Assembly (NCBI GenBank): GCA_021777035.1
Contig: JAIQZR010000077.1
Location: 1 to 33,366, forward strand
DNA length: 33,366 nucleotides
Direction: 5' to 3'
Source: Candidatus Scalindua sp.
Lineage (GTDB): Bacteria > Planctomycetota > Brocadiia > Brocadiales > Scalinduaceae
Position numbers and translations under genes: made by a program. The notes under the pieces were generated by a model. It saw only the letters and a list, made by a program, of their open reading frames with translations, was not told the DNA's origin and ran no database searches. Below, piece after piece: positions 14,716 through 22,975 of this stretch (position 1 is the stretch's first letter; the number at the start of each line of letters is the position of its first letter).

Positions 14716-16686
14716 TTGGTAGTTTTAGGAGTTGATATTGGAGGTACATTTACAGACTTTGTACTATTTGATGGAAAAGGGTTAAAGGTTCATAAGATCC
14801 TCTCTACACCGCATAATCCTGCAGAAGCTGTTTTTAACGGGATTAGATCATTTGGTGTGTTACAAAAGCAGATGTTCATTGTTCATGGTTCTACTGTCGC
14901 TACAAATACGCTTCTTGAGAGAAAAGGTGCAAAGGTTGCCTTGATTACAACAAGTGGGTATGAGGATGTGATTGAAATAGGCCGTCAGGCAAGAAGTTCG
15001 CTTTATGATCTCTTCATTACCCGCGAATCATCCCTTGTCCCGGAAGATCTCAGGTGGGGAGTGCATGAGAGGGTGGCGGCAACTGGTGAAGTGCTGTCCG
15101 GTGTCAGGAAGAGTGATTTGAAAAAAATATGTATTGAATTAAAAAAGCAGGGGATACGGTCCGTCGCTGTATGTTTACTTTTTTCTTATAAAAATCCTGC
15201 GAACGAAGAGGTTGTGGCGAAGGAGCTGGAACGGCTGGGGATTCATATCTCTGTTTCCTGCAGAATAATGCCTGAGTATCGAGAATACGAGAGGTTTAGT
15301 ACTACGGTAGTGAATGCATACGTTTCACCCATTATGTCAAAGTATTTGACTTCGCTGGAAAATGGATTAGAGACGAAAAACATAAGAATAATGCAGTCTA
15401 ACGGTGGTAGTATCTCTACGCGAGCTGCTAAGGAAAGGGCCGTTAATTGTATTCTTTCAGGGCCTGCAGGTGGCGTTGCTGGAGCGTCCAGTATAGCAAA
15501 ACTTGCCGGCATAAAAAAAATTATATCTTTTGATATGGGTGGAACATCGACAGATGTTTCCTTGTGTAATGGTGATGTGCGTCTTACAACGCAAACGCTT
15601 ATTAATGAGATGCCCATAAAGATACCGGTTGTAGATATGATGACAGTAGGGGCCGGAGGTGGGTCAATCGCATATATTGATCCGGGGGGAGCGCTCAGAG
15701 TTGGGCCGCAGAGTGCAGGTGCTGACCCTGGCCCAGTCTGCTACGGAAAAGGTAAAGACATAACGGTAACTGATGCTAATCTGTTTCTGGGAAGGATCAG
15801 CGCAGAATTTTTTCTTGGTGGACGGATGACGCTCAAAGCGGATATGGTATCCGGATATATGGAACATTTTGCAAAGAAGCTAGGGATGGCGTCCTTAAGA
15901 GTTGCAGAAGGAATAATAAATGTTGCAATCGCCAATATGGCAAGAGCAATAAAGGTAATTTCCATTGAGAAGGGGTTTGATGTTAGAGATTATACCCTGG
16001 TTTCTTTTGGTGGCGCTGGAGGACTTCATGCATGTGAGTTGGCAGAAAGTCTTTTAATGAAAAAAATTATTGTGCCTAAGAATTCAGGAGTGCTGTCTGC
16101 ATTAGGGATGACACTTGCTGATGTCGTGAAAGATTATTCAAAAAGTGTACTCTTAAAGGTAGAAGAGAAGGGATACGGGGATATCCTGGATTTGTTTAAG
16201 CCCTTAATATCACAAGGCATGAAGGAGGTTCTTTCCGAGGGTATCAAAAAAGGCAGTATCACAGTAGAATGTTCTGTAGATATGAGATACGTGGGGCAGT
16301 CTCACGAGCTTATGTTGCCATTTACGAAAGATTACATTACAGATTTTCACGGACTCCATAAGAAAACGTATGGTTATGCAAATACGGACTATGGGATTGA
16401 AGTCGTAAATATCAGAGTAAGGGTAATCGGAGAGACGAGGAAGCCTTCTCTGAAAAAAGAGATAAATATTGCCCCAATGAAAGGGCAATCGGTGGCCAAA
16501 AAGACAAAATGTTATTTCAGGGGAAAATGGCTAAAGGCAGATATTTATAATAGAAATAAAGTGCGGACACATTCCGAAATTAAGGGGCCTGCAATGATGG
16601 TCGAGGATACATCAACAACCTTCCTTCCACCTGGATATATTTGCAATGTTGACGATTGTGAGAATCTGATTATAGAAAAAAAATAA
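14716..16686 (+). CDS. HyuA-type hydantoinase/oxoprolinase family protein
   Basis: This 656-residue protein of the hydantoinase A/N-methylhydantoinase/acetone carboxylase beta superfamily has an actin-like ATPase fold. VDIGGTFTDFVLFD near the N-terminus, HGSTVATNTLLERKGAK, SGPAGGVAG and FDMGGTSTDVS are the ATP-binding motifs. Family members act on cyclic amides or phosphorylate carboxylation substrates, generally with a HyuB partner. No hyuB lies in this window, so substrate and activity are open. The start is the TTG at 14716, with AAGGAG six bases upstream; the nearby ATG at 14711 is followed by a stop. It follows the ClC gene by 21 bp and is probably in the same transcription unit. Confidence 0.88.
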   Translation: MVVLGVDIGGTFTDFVLFDGKGLKVHKILSTPHNPAEAVFNGIRSFGVLQKQMFIVHGSTVATNTLLERKGAKVALITTSGYEDVIEIGRQARSSLYDLFITRESSLVPEDLRWGVHERVAATGEVLSGVRKSDLKKICIELKKQGIRSVAVCLLFSYKNPANEEVVAKELERLGIHISVSCRIMPEYREYERFSTTVVNAYVSPIMSKYLTSLENGLETKNIRIMQSNGGSISTRAAKERAVNCILSGPAGGVAGASSIAKLAGIKKIISFDMGGTSTDVSLCNGDVRLTTQTLINEMPIKIPVVDMMTVGAGGGSIAYIDPGGALRVGPQSAGADPGPVCYGKGKDITVTDANLFLGRISAEFFLGGRMTLKADMVSGYMEHFAKKLGMASLRVAEGIINVAIANMARAIKVISIEKGFDVRDYTLVSFGGAGGLHACELAESLLMKKIIVPKNSGVLSALGMTLADVVKDYSKSVLLKVEEKGYGDILDLFKPLISQGMKEVLSEGIKKGSITVECSVDMRYVGQSHELMLPFTKDYITDFHGLHKKTYGYANTDYGIEVVNIRVRVIGETRKPSLKKEINIAPMKGQSVAKKTKCYFRGKWLKADIYNRNKVRTHSEIKGPAMMVEDTSTTFLPPGYICNVDDCENLIIEKK

Positions 16687-16803
16687 AATTTTAATTGAAG
16701 CAACTAGTGTGGCAATTGTTCAATATGTACGTTCCTCGACTACCACTAAAAGCAAGTCTGTCAGGAATAGAAATACATTTGCAAAGAAGAGAATGGTCTC
16801 AAA

Positions 16804-17157
16804 TTAACTCTCTCTTTTTTCCATACCTGATGGTTGTTTAGTGACCTGTTGTGCTACAAGTTTGCCATTACCTGAATCGATAAGATCGTGCCATGCATTA
16901 GCTGGAGCGAGAAAGGCTGAACCTTGACTAACCTCTAATGTTTTTTCTCCACCATCATCTAGCTTAAAAGTACCGCGACCTTCTATAACAGTAAATATCT
17001 GATCTCCTGTTGGATGTCTGTGGTATCCAAGAGCCTGCCCTGCCTTAAAGTAATAAACGTCAAGAGCCAGCGACCCAGTTTTGATTATGGTTACTTTTGC
17101 TACCATCTCATCCTGTGTTTTTCTGTATGCCGAAATGTTGCCATTTTGAATTGCCAT
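16804..17157 (-). CDS. Small single-domain cupin
   Basis: This 117-residue protein is a single cupin barrel. The first motif reads GYHRHPTGDQIFTVIEGRG, with two His ligands but Gln where the usual Glu ligand lies; the second motif is GSAFLAPANAWHDLID with the last His. Metal binding is therefore likely but with a changed ligand set. Function is unknown; such proteins range from isomerases and dioxygenases to sugar or small-molecule sensors. The ATG at 17157 has GGAGG upstream. It converges on the HyuA gene and is divergent from the ABC transporter, with a 271-bp gap in which I see no clear operator. Confidence 0.8.
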   Translation of the reverse strand: MAIQNGNISAYRKTQDEMVAKVTIIKTGSLALDVYYFKAGQALGYHRHPTGDQIFTVIEGRGTFKLDDGGEKTLEVSQGSAFLAPANAWHDLIDSGNGKLVAQQVTKQPSGMEKRES

Positions 17158-17428
17158 GTAAGTTTCCTCCTGCTTAAGGTGACAAAAATAAATTAGAATC
17201 TAGCTATACGCGTGTGAATGTATCATCTTTGGATTAAATAGTCAATACTGGTAAAGTTATTATTATTATAGTAAAATGCACAATAACTTTAAATACTCAA
17301 TGAGATTTATAGATTTTAATAAACAAAGATTTTCGGAATTTTCGGCGATTATACTGATTTTCAGGTGAGTTGGAGTCAGATGGGGGAAGAACCGACTTTA
17401 TAGAGTTGTGTAATCATGGAGAAAAAAT

Positions 17429-18460
17429 ATGCAGCAGGATAATATAGCAATCAGTGTCAAAGGTTTAAGTAAGGACTTTGATATCAGTGAGTCTGGCAAA
17501 GGTTTTTCAGGGAAGTTGAAAGCCCTTTTTTACAGAAAACGTAAAATTGTTACTGCTGTAGACAATATAGATTTTGAAATCAAGTGTGGAGAATTTGTCG
17601 GATATGTGGGGGAAAATGGAGCGGGTAAGTCTACGACAATAAAAATGCTGACTGGTATACTGATGCCAACATCCGGGAGCGCTGAGGTAAATGGGATTAT
17701 TCCTTTCAAAGACAGGAAGAGGAACGCGGCAAAGATTGGTGTTGTATTTGGTCAAAGAACACAGCTTTGGTGGGATCTTCCTGTGCGCGAATCGTTTGAT
17801 TTGTTAAAAGTGATTTTCCGGGTATCCCAATCAGATTTTAATTCACAAATAAAAAAGCTGGATAGTGCACTTAGTCTTGGCCCTCTGATGGATATGCCGG
17901 TAAGAAAACTATCGTTAGGTCAGAGGATGAGATGCGATATTGCAGCTTCTCTGATTCACAATCCTCCAGTTCTTTTTCTGGACGAACCTACAATTGGTCT
18001 GGATGTGCTGGCTAAGGAGTCTATAAGAAATTTTCTAGTGGAAATGAACAGGAATGAGGGGACGACTATCATTCTTACCACGCACGATATGAATGATATT
18101 GAGCAACTTTGCAGGAGACTCATTATACTTGAGGGAGGAAAGATTGTGTATGACGGTGAGACTGAGTTGCTGAAGCAAAAGTTCGTACATGAAAAAGTAT
18201 TAGAGGTTGAATTTCATGACGATGGGAATGTCATGCAGGGAATACCAGGTGTTACTGTTATACGCGAACAGGGATGCAAAAAATGGCTGACTTTTGATAA
18301 CGACAATTTTGGTATCGGTGAAGTTATTGGTACTATCGCATCCAGATATAAAATAAAGGACATATCCGTAAATGAGCCGTCAGTGGAAAGTATAATCAGG
18401 AAAATTTATAAAAACCGTGCGGCGTTAGCGGCACCTTCAGAATGGTTGCTTACCAAGTGA
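17429..18460 (+). CDS. ABC-2 type transporter ATP-binding protein
   Basis: This 343-residue ATPase has Walker A GENGAGKST (residues 61-69), signature LSLGQ, Walker B VLFLDEP, and a switch His in TTHDM. It has about 90 residues beyond the core domain, as in the COG4586 subgroup of ABC-2 exporters. It is followed by two ABC-2 permease genes, overlapping the first, so the three genes form one exporter of unknown substrate. The start ATG at 17429 is preceded by a modest GGAG. The overlap and tight spacing indicate one operon. Confidence 0.9.
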   Translation: MQQDNIAISVKGLSKDFDISESGKGFSGKLKALFYRKRKIVTAVDNIDFEIKCGEFVGYVGENGAGKSTTIKMLTGILMPTSGSAEVNGIIPFKDRKRNAAKIGVVFGQRTQLWWDLPVRESFDLLKVIFRVSQSDFNSQIKKLDSALSLGPLMDMPVRKLSLGQRMRCDIAASLIHNPPVLFLDEPTIGLDVLAKESIRNFLVEMNRNEGTTIILTTHDMNDIEQLCRRLIILEGGKIVYDGETELLKQKFVHEKVLEVEFHDDGNVMQGIPGVTVIREQGCKKWLTFDNDNFGIGEVIGTIASRYKIKDISVNEPSVESIIRKIYKNRAALAAPSEWLLTK

Positions 18461-19260
18461 TGAGTCCAGCCCTTTTTTTTAAATTCATATCAGTATCATT
18501 CCAGAAGCAGGTTACCTATAGGTTTGATTGTTTTGTTGGGATCGTGAACGGCTTTCTATATGTCTTTATATTTACATCTTTATGGAAGGCACTGTATTCA
18601 CAGTATGATGTTGTAGCACATAAAGGTTATACGCTAACTGCTATTGTGACCTATGCGGTTATGGCGATGGCAGTCAAAATATCCTTTACTATGGATGATT
18701 CTATTATTTATAAGAAGGTTATAGACGGATCGATTGCGATGGAACTTGTAAGGCCAACTTCTTTTTTCTTTATGAACCTGGCCGAAAACGTAGGGCATTC
18801 CCTCTTTCATATGATGGCAAGGATGGCCCCTATTATTGTAATATCAATTTTTCTTTTTGATATTACTGTTCCGTTCGAAGTTACGAGGTTTTTAGCGTTT
18901 ATAGTGTCACTGATTGCCGGGTATGCCTTAGTGTCCATGCTTAATTTTATTGCGGGACTGCTTGCTTTTTGGTTTGTGGAAATATTTCCATTTATGCTTT
19001 TTAAATATGCATTGTTTACTTTTTTTTCCGGAGGAATAGTGCCAATAGACTTTTTCCCAGAGTTTTTGAAGCCATTCGTTGCATTTCTTCCATTCCAATA
19101 TATGCTTTATTTTCCGACTACTATTCTTATTGGACGAGCTTCGATGGTGGACGCTCAATCGATAATAATAGCACAATTGATATGGATAGTAATAATGGGT
19201 GGCATTTGCGGCCTTATGTGGAGTGCCGGTAAGAAGAAGTTGGTCATCCAGGGAGGATAA
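18460..19260 (+). CDS. ABC-2 type transporter permease, first subunit
   Basis: This integral membrane protein of about 266 residues (MSPALFFKF...) has six hydrophobic segments and belongs to the ABC-2 permease group COG4587. I prefer the ATG at 18460, which overlaps the ATPase stop as TGATG, the usual coupling arrangement; an ATG at 18442 in the same frame would add six residues. No ribosome binding site is obvious for either. It would pair with the permease at 19261-20061 and the ATPase upstream. Confidence 0.85.
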   Translation: MSPALFFKFISVSFQKQVTYRFDCFVGIVNGFLYVFIFTSLWKALYSQYDVVAHKGYTLTAIVTYAVMAMAVKISFTMDDSIIYKKVIDGSIAMELVRPTSFFFMNLAENVGHSLFHMMARMAPIIVISIFLFDITVPFEVTRFLAFIVSLIAGYALVSMLNFIAGLLAFWFVEIFPFMLFKYALFTFFSGGIVPIDFFPEFLKPFVAFLPFQYMLYFPTTILIGRASMVDAQSIIIAQLIWIVIMGGICGLMWSAGKKKLVIQGG

Positions 19261-20061
19261 GTGGAGACAATAAAAATATATCTAACACTGCTTGCGACAT
19301 CCATAAAAGCACGGATGGAATATAAGGTAAGTTTCTTGTTCTATATATTTGCCATACTTACTTTCTATGCTGGGCAATTTGGTTTGTTATTTGTTCTTTT
19401 GAACCGTTTCCATGAGATAAAAGGTTGGACGGTTGGAGAGATGATTTTTTTATACTCCCTGCAAGCCTTTGCTTTTGGATTTACAAATCTGATATTTTCA
19501 CAGTTGGTGGATTTTGATAAAATGATAGTTGCCGGAGAGTTTGACAGAGTATTGGTAAGACCTCTCAGTCCATTAGGACAGGTGGTTTTCTCGAGATTTG
19601 AGATGTCGACAGTGGCACATTTTATAATCGGGTTCACTACCCTGTATTTTGGTTCACACTTTGCCGATATTGAGTGGACTATTTATAAAATTTTATTGTT
19701 TCCAGTTATTATAATGGGCGGCGTGATGATAGCGGGAGGCATACGCCTGATAGTAACATCAGTTGCCTTCTGGACATTAAGAAATAGGTCACTGGTTCAC
19801 ACTGTGATATTTTCAAGCAAGGAGTTTATTAACTATCCAATAAATATTTACAACACTGGAATACAGTTCTTTCTGACATTTATATTTCCAATATCATTTA
19901 TCAACTTTTATCCGGCACATTTCTTTTTAGACCGGTCAGGGGCCAGTCTCCTACACCCGGCACTTGAACTTGGTACGCCAATTGTGGGTATTATAGTGAT
20001 TACAGTTTCAGCCTTCTTATGGAAGGTGGGTGTAAATCATTACCAGAGTACAGGATCTTGA
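19261..20061 (+). CDS. ABC-2 type transporter permease, second subunit
   Basis: This 266-residue membrane protein with about six hydrophobic segments belongs to the COG3694 group of ABC-2 permeases. It starts with GTG directly after the TAA of the preceding gene, with GGAGG at 19252-19256, so the start is secure. With the ATPase and the first permease it forms a heteromeric exporter; COG4586-4587-3694 triads are widespread and mostly uncharacterised. In the 195 bp after it (20062-20256) I see no gene. Confidence 0.87.
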   Translation: METIKIYLTLLATSIKARMEYKVSFLFYIFAILTFYAGQFGLLFVLLNRFHEIKGWTVGEMIFLYSLQAFAFGFTNLIFSQLVDFDKMIVAGEFDRVLVRPLSPLGQVVFSRFEMSTVAHFIIGFTTLYFGSHFADIEWTIYKILLFPVIIMGGVMIAGGIRLIVTSVAFWTLRNRSLVHTVIFSSKEFINYPINIYNTGIQFFLTFIFPISFINFYPAHFFLDRSGASLLHPALELGTPIVGIIVITVSAFLWKVGVNHYQSTGS

Positions 20062-20256
20062 GCTTGTTTATGAGAGGTGAGTAAGAGTCTTTGTTACTAC
20101 GTTTCTCAGAATGCAACGTAACTACAAAAGTGTCATCATATCCCGGGCTTTTTGCTTTCTGTATGAAAATCAATTGACAAGAAGATCGCACAGGGTAGAA
20201 TGATCCATTTATTATTTTACAGGTAAAGTCTTTATATTTTATGAAAGGGTACAGCA

Positions 20257-20535
20257 ATGGGTACAGCAAAAGCACGCCATATTCTGGTGTCTAGTCAGGA
20301 AGAATGTCAAAAGATAAAAGAGCAGATAGAGGGTGGTGAAGACTTTGAGGTGCTGGCGAAGGAGCACTCCAAATGTCCTTCCGGTCAAAGCGGAGGGGGA
20401 TTAGGTGAGTTTAGTCCCGGGCAAATGGTCAAGGAATTTGATGAAGTTGTTTTTAAAGATGAAGTTGGAAAAGTCCATGGTCCAGTTAAAACCGATTTTG
20501 GGTATCACCTGATTGAGATTACAGATCGTGAATAG
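20257..20535 (+). CDS. Parvulin-type peptidyl-prolyl isomerase (PpiC-like)
   Basis: This 92-residue stand-alone rotamase has the parvulin motifs ARHILV, FEVLAKEHSKCPSG.SGG.LGEFSPGQMV..F and GPVKTDFGYHLIEI. It has no signal peptide, so it is cytoplasmic, like E. coli PpiC of almost the same length. It would speed cis-trans isomerisation of prolyl bonds in folding proteins. The ATG has GAAAGGG upstream. Neighbours give no further clue. Confidence 0.93.
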   Translation: MGTAKARHILVSSQEECQKIKEQIEGGEDFEVLAKEHSKCPSGQSGGGLGEFSPGQMVKEFDEVVFKDEVGKVHGPVKTDFGYHLIEITDRE

Positions 20536-20636
20536 TAAGTATCTGTAATTTTGTGGTATCGGTAGCGGCTTGACATCTTATGTATTGGTATTCAAAATAT
20601 TGGCTGCTAGCCATATCAGAAACTATTTGATCAACA

Positions 20637-21077
20637 ATGACAGTATCAGTCCGTGTCCTCAATATATTAGCCGCCTTTGTTTGGTATGTTGGTGGCATAG
20701 TGCTACTTGCAAAGGGAGCAAGCCTGCTGGTAGAGGCGTACTCACTGAAACCTGAGCAGTACTGGCCCTGGCTGGCTATTGTTGCAGGGCCTGTTACCGG
20801 TAGTATAAAAGGTAAGTTTATTTTTCGTAAAAGCTGTCTGAAAAATCTCGCGAGAATAAATGCCCTTAACAAGCCAAAAATCTGGCAATTTTTCAAACCA
20901 TGGTTCTTTGCCGTATTAGCCCTGATGATAACGTTTGGCGCGACTATGGCGCGACTGGCGCATACACAACATAATTATTACTTCCTAATAGTCGTTGCTA
21001 TAGTAGATATTGATATTGGTATTGCTCTGCTGTGGAGTAGTTATATTTTCTGGAAACAGAAGGCTTTTGCGAAATAG
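20637..21077 (+). CDS. Uncharacterised small membrane protein
   Basis: This 146-residue protein has four predicted membrane segments (about 7-29, 43-60, 88-107 and 114-136) and a basic loop between the second and third (KGKFIFRKSCLKNLARINALNK). I do not recognise the family. It lies 101 bp after the parvulin gene on the same strand, and its ATG at 20637 has no strong ribosome binding site. The hydrophobic pattern with positive loops supports a real gene. Confidence 0.6.
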   Translation: MTVSVRVLNILAAFVWYVGGIVLLAKGASLLVEAYSLKPEQYWPWLAIVAGPVTGSIKGKFIFRKSCLKNLARINALNKPKIWQFFKPWFFAVLALMITFGATMARLAHTQHNYYFLIVVAIVDIDIGIALLWSSYIFWKQKAFAK

Positions 21078-21121
21078 AGCCCGGTTGTTCTTGTTTGTGT
21101 GACTATCGTTGATCGAATGTG

Positions 21122-21157
21122 TATTCCGATCTTTTTGTATACAAAAAGATCGGAATA
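21122..21157. repeat. 36-bp perfect palindrome upstream of ppx
   Basis: The 18 bases at 21122-21139 (TATTCCGATCTTTTTGTA) are the exact complement of 21140-21157, with no spacer. As DNA it is a fully symmetric site that could bind a dimer. As RNA it would form a hairpin followed by a purine-rich tract, not a U-run. It lies 86 bp before the Ppx/GppA gene and 45 bp after the membrane protein gene. Confidence 0.8.
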
Positions 21158-21242
21158 AGGACTGAGGACGAATCTACATATCCATGTATATTATGCTCGA
21201 TTTGCAAAAAACCTGGAATACCTCTGCTGATAGAGGAGTTAA

Positions 21243-22145
21243 ATGCTGAGAGCATCCATCGATTTAGGGACTAATACCTGCCTTATGCTTATGGCAGAGG
21301 TCGAGTCTGGGCAGGTGAAGAAGGTGCTGGGTGATTATGCCCGTATTGTCCGCCTTGGAGAGGGAGTTGATAAAGCCGGATGCCTTCAGCCGGATGCGAT
21401 GGATCGAACGCTGACGTGCCTAAACGAGTATCGCAAAATAATATCTAACGCCGGAATGTTACCTGATACCGTGATTTGCGTGGCAACCAGTCAGGCAAGA
21501 GACGCTGATAATGGGGGAGAGTTTTTTAAAAGAGTTGGGTTAGAGCTGGGGTTTAAGTTCAGAGTGATTTCCGGAAAAGATGAAGCGCAATTGAGTTTTA
21601 TGGGCTCTCTTCTACCGGGTATGGGATCTGCTGATCATGTTGTTGTAGATATTGGAGGTGGAAGTACCGAATTTGTAACGGCAAATGAAGCTCAAAGCAT
21701 AGACCTTGGGTCTGTTCGTTTTACTGAAAGATACCTGAAGTCAGATCCGGTAATTGATGAAGAGTTTAATGTCTGTCTTAGTGAAATAGATAAGAAGCTT
21801 GAAGTACTTAAAGATTGGAAATATTTTATTTCATCAGGTAATATGCAAATGCTTGCCGTGGCCGGTACGGCGACTACACTTGCTTCCTGGCGACAGAGAC
21901 TTAGAGCGTTTGATGCTGCCGAAGTTGAGAAAGTCAAACTAACAAATAGAGACTTGCTTCAAATGGTCAAGGATCTTAAAAGCATGACCGTTGCAGAGAG
22001 GCGCGCTCAGGTAGGTATCGAACCTAAAAGAGCGGATGTCTTACTGGCAGGAGCAATGATTATGTGGAGGACAATGGAGAAGTTGGGATTTCATACATGC
22101 AATATAAGTACAAGGGGATTGAGATATGGGGTGTTAATGGATTAG
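21243..22145 (+). CDS. Ppx/GppA family phosphatase
   Basis: This 300-residue member of the exopolyphosphatase/guanosine pentaphosphatase family has an ASKHA fold. SIDLGTNTCLMLMAE, VVVDIGGGSTEFV and GTATTLAS are the phosphate-binding loops, and SGKDEAQLSF carries the catalytic Glu. It is the short form, lacking the C-terminal HD-like domains of E. coli Ppx. It would cleave polyphosphate or pppGpp; which one cannot be told from sequence. The ATG has GAGGAG seven bases upstream. Confidence 0.9.
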   Translation: MLRASIDLGTNTCLMLMAEVESGQVKKVLGDYARIVRLGEGVDKAGCLQPDAMDRTLTCLNEYRKIISNAGMLPDTVICVATSQARDADNGGEFFKRVGLELGFKFRVISGKDEAQLSFMGSLLPGMGSADHVVVDIGGGSTEFVTANEAQSIDLGSVRFTERYLKSDPVIDEEFNVCLSEIDKKLEVLKDWKYFISSGNMQMLAVAGTATTLASWRQRLRAFDAAEVEKVKLTNRDLLQMVKDLKSMTVAERRAQVGIEPKRADVLLAGAMIMWRTMEKLGFHTCNISTRGLRYGVLMD

Positions 22146-22174
22146 CAATTTGGCCCAAATGTTTTCGCGAATCC

Positions 22175-22627
22175 TTAACGGTCAATGCGCTTATTTCCTC
22201 CAGGTTTTCCTTCTTTGAGTAACTTCAACATAGGAGCGTAATGCCATTCAGCTTTATTCTCATCGGCCAAATCCTTGATCATTGTATAATATTTTTCATA
22301 TATTTCCTGTAATGTTTCTTTGTGTTGTGGATCACAGAAAAACACACGGCATCCAAGTGCCCTGTGTTCTCTGATCGTGCATTGATAGTTTTCGAGAAAG
22401 GGACATACATTTTTGTCAGGATCAAAAGCGGGTACTTCCACATTTTCCATGATATAGTCTGTTTCAATGGCTGACGTATACAATACGTGTCCAAATTCAT
22501 CGAAATGGCAGCACGTACCACAGGAATTGCAACCTGGGTTGATACTAGCAAGCTCTGCTTCCAGTTTTTTGTATATTTCTATAATATCCACATTGCTTTC
22601 AGGGTAATGGTTCAATACGCGTTCCAT
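22175..22627 (-). CDS. YkgJ-type CxxCxxCC zinc/iron-cluster protein
   Basis: The product of about 150 residues has the CNSCGTCC cluster followed by CPFLENYQCTIREHRALGCRVFFCD, the hallmark of the YkgJ/UPF0153 (CxxCxxCC) family. These Cys are thought to bind zinc or an Fe-S cluster; function is unknown. I chose the ATG at 22627; a TTG at 22648 would add seven residues but neither has a clear ribosome binding site. It is convergent with ppx (29-bp gap). Between its start and the next gene (22628-22975) there is only a strong hairpin. Confidence 0.8.
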   Translation of the reverse strand: MERVLNHYPESNVDIIEIYKKLEAELASINPGCNSCGTCCHFDEFGHVLYTSAIETDYIMENVEVPAFDPDKNVCPFLENYQCTIREHRALGCRVFFCDPQHKETLQEIYEKYYTMIKDLADENKAEWHYAPMLKLLKEGKPGGNKRIDR

Positions 22628-22795
22628 TTTAGTATAAATTGTTTCCAAAACACAAATAGAAAAAAATATTGACCATGAAATTTATTATATTGCCAATCTC
22701 GCTATGGTATAAACCTTTAAGTCAGAGATTTAACTTGAAATCATGCTCCTGCAGTGGTAGCCTCTGCGGATAATTATTATGAAGAAGAAAGCACC

Positions 22796-22839
22796 AAGTT
22801 ATTCTTTCTCGAACCCTTAGGGTTCGAGAAAAATAACTT
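22796..22839. repeat. 20-bp stem hairpin between ykgJ-type gene and UDP-GlcNAc dehydrogenase
   Basis: AAGTTATT (22796-22803) pairs with 22832-22839, and TTTCTCGAACCC (22805-22816) with 22820-22831, leaving one bulged C and a TTA loop. No clean T-run follows on either strand. Nothing gene-like is seen in the rest of 22628-22975. Confidence 0.7.
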
Positions 22840-22975
22840 TACATTCTCGCATCTCAGGTTTTTGTAGAACTAGTGTATAAAGAGGGTGTTTATTGAAATA
22901 TCGGAGTACGGATGGAGAAAGATATTTTGTCACTGCGTAATTAACAATCGCTCTTCATTATCAAAAGGGAAACTA

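Noticed and set aside
21122..21157. Intrinsic terminator
   Set aside because: No T-run follows on either strand; the T-runs lie inside the stem.
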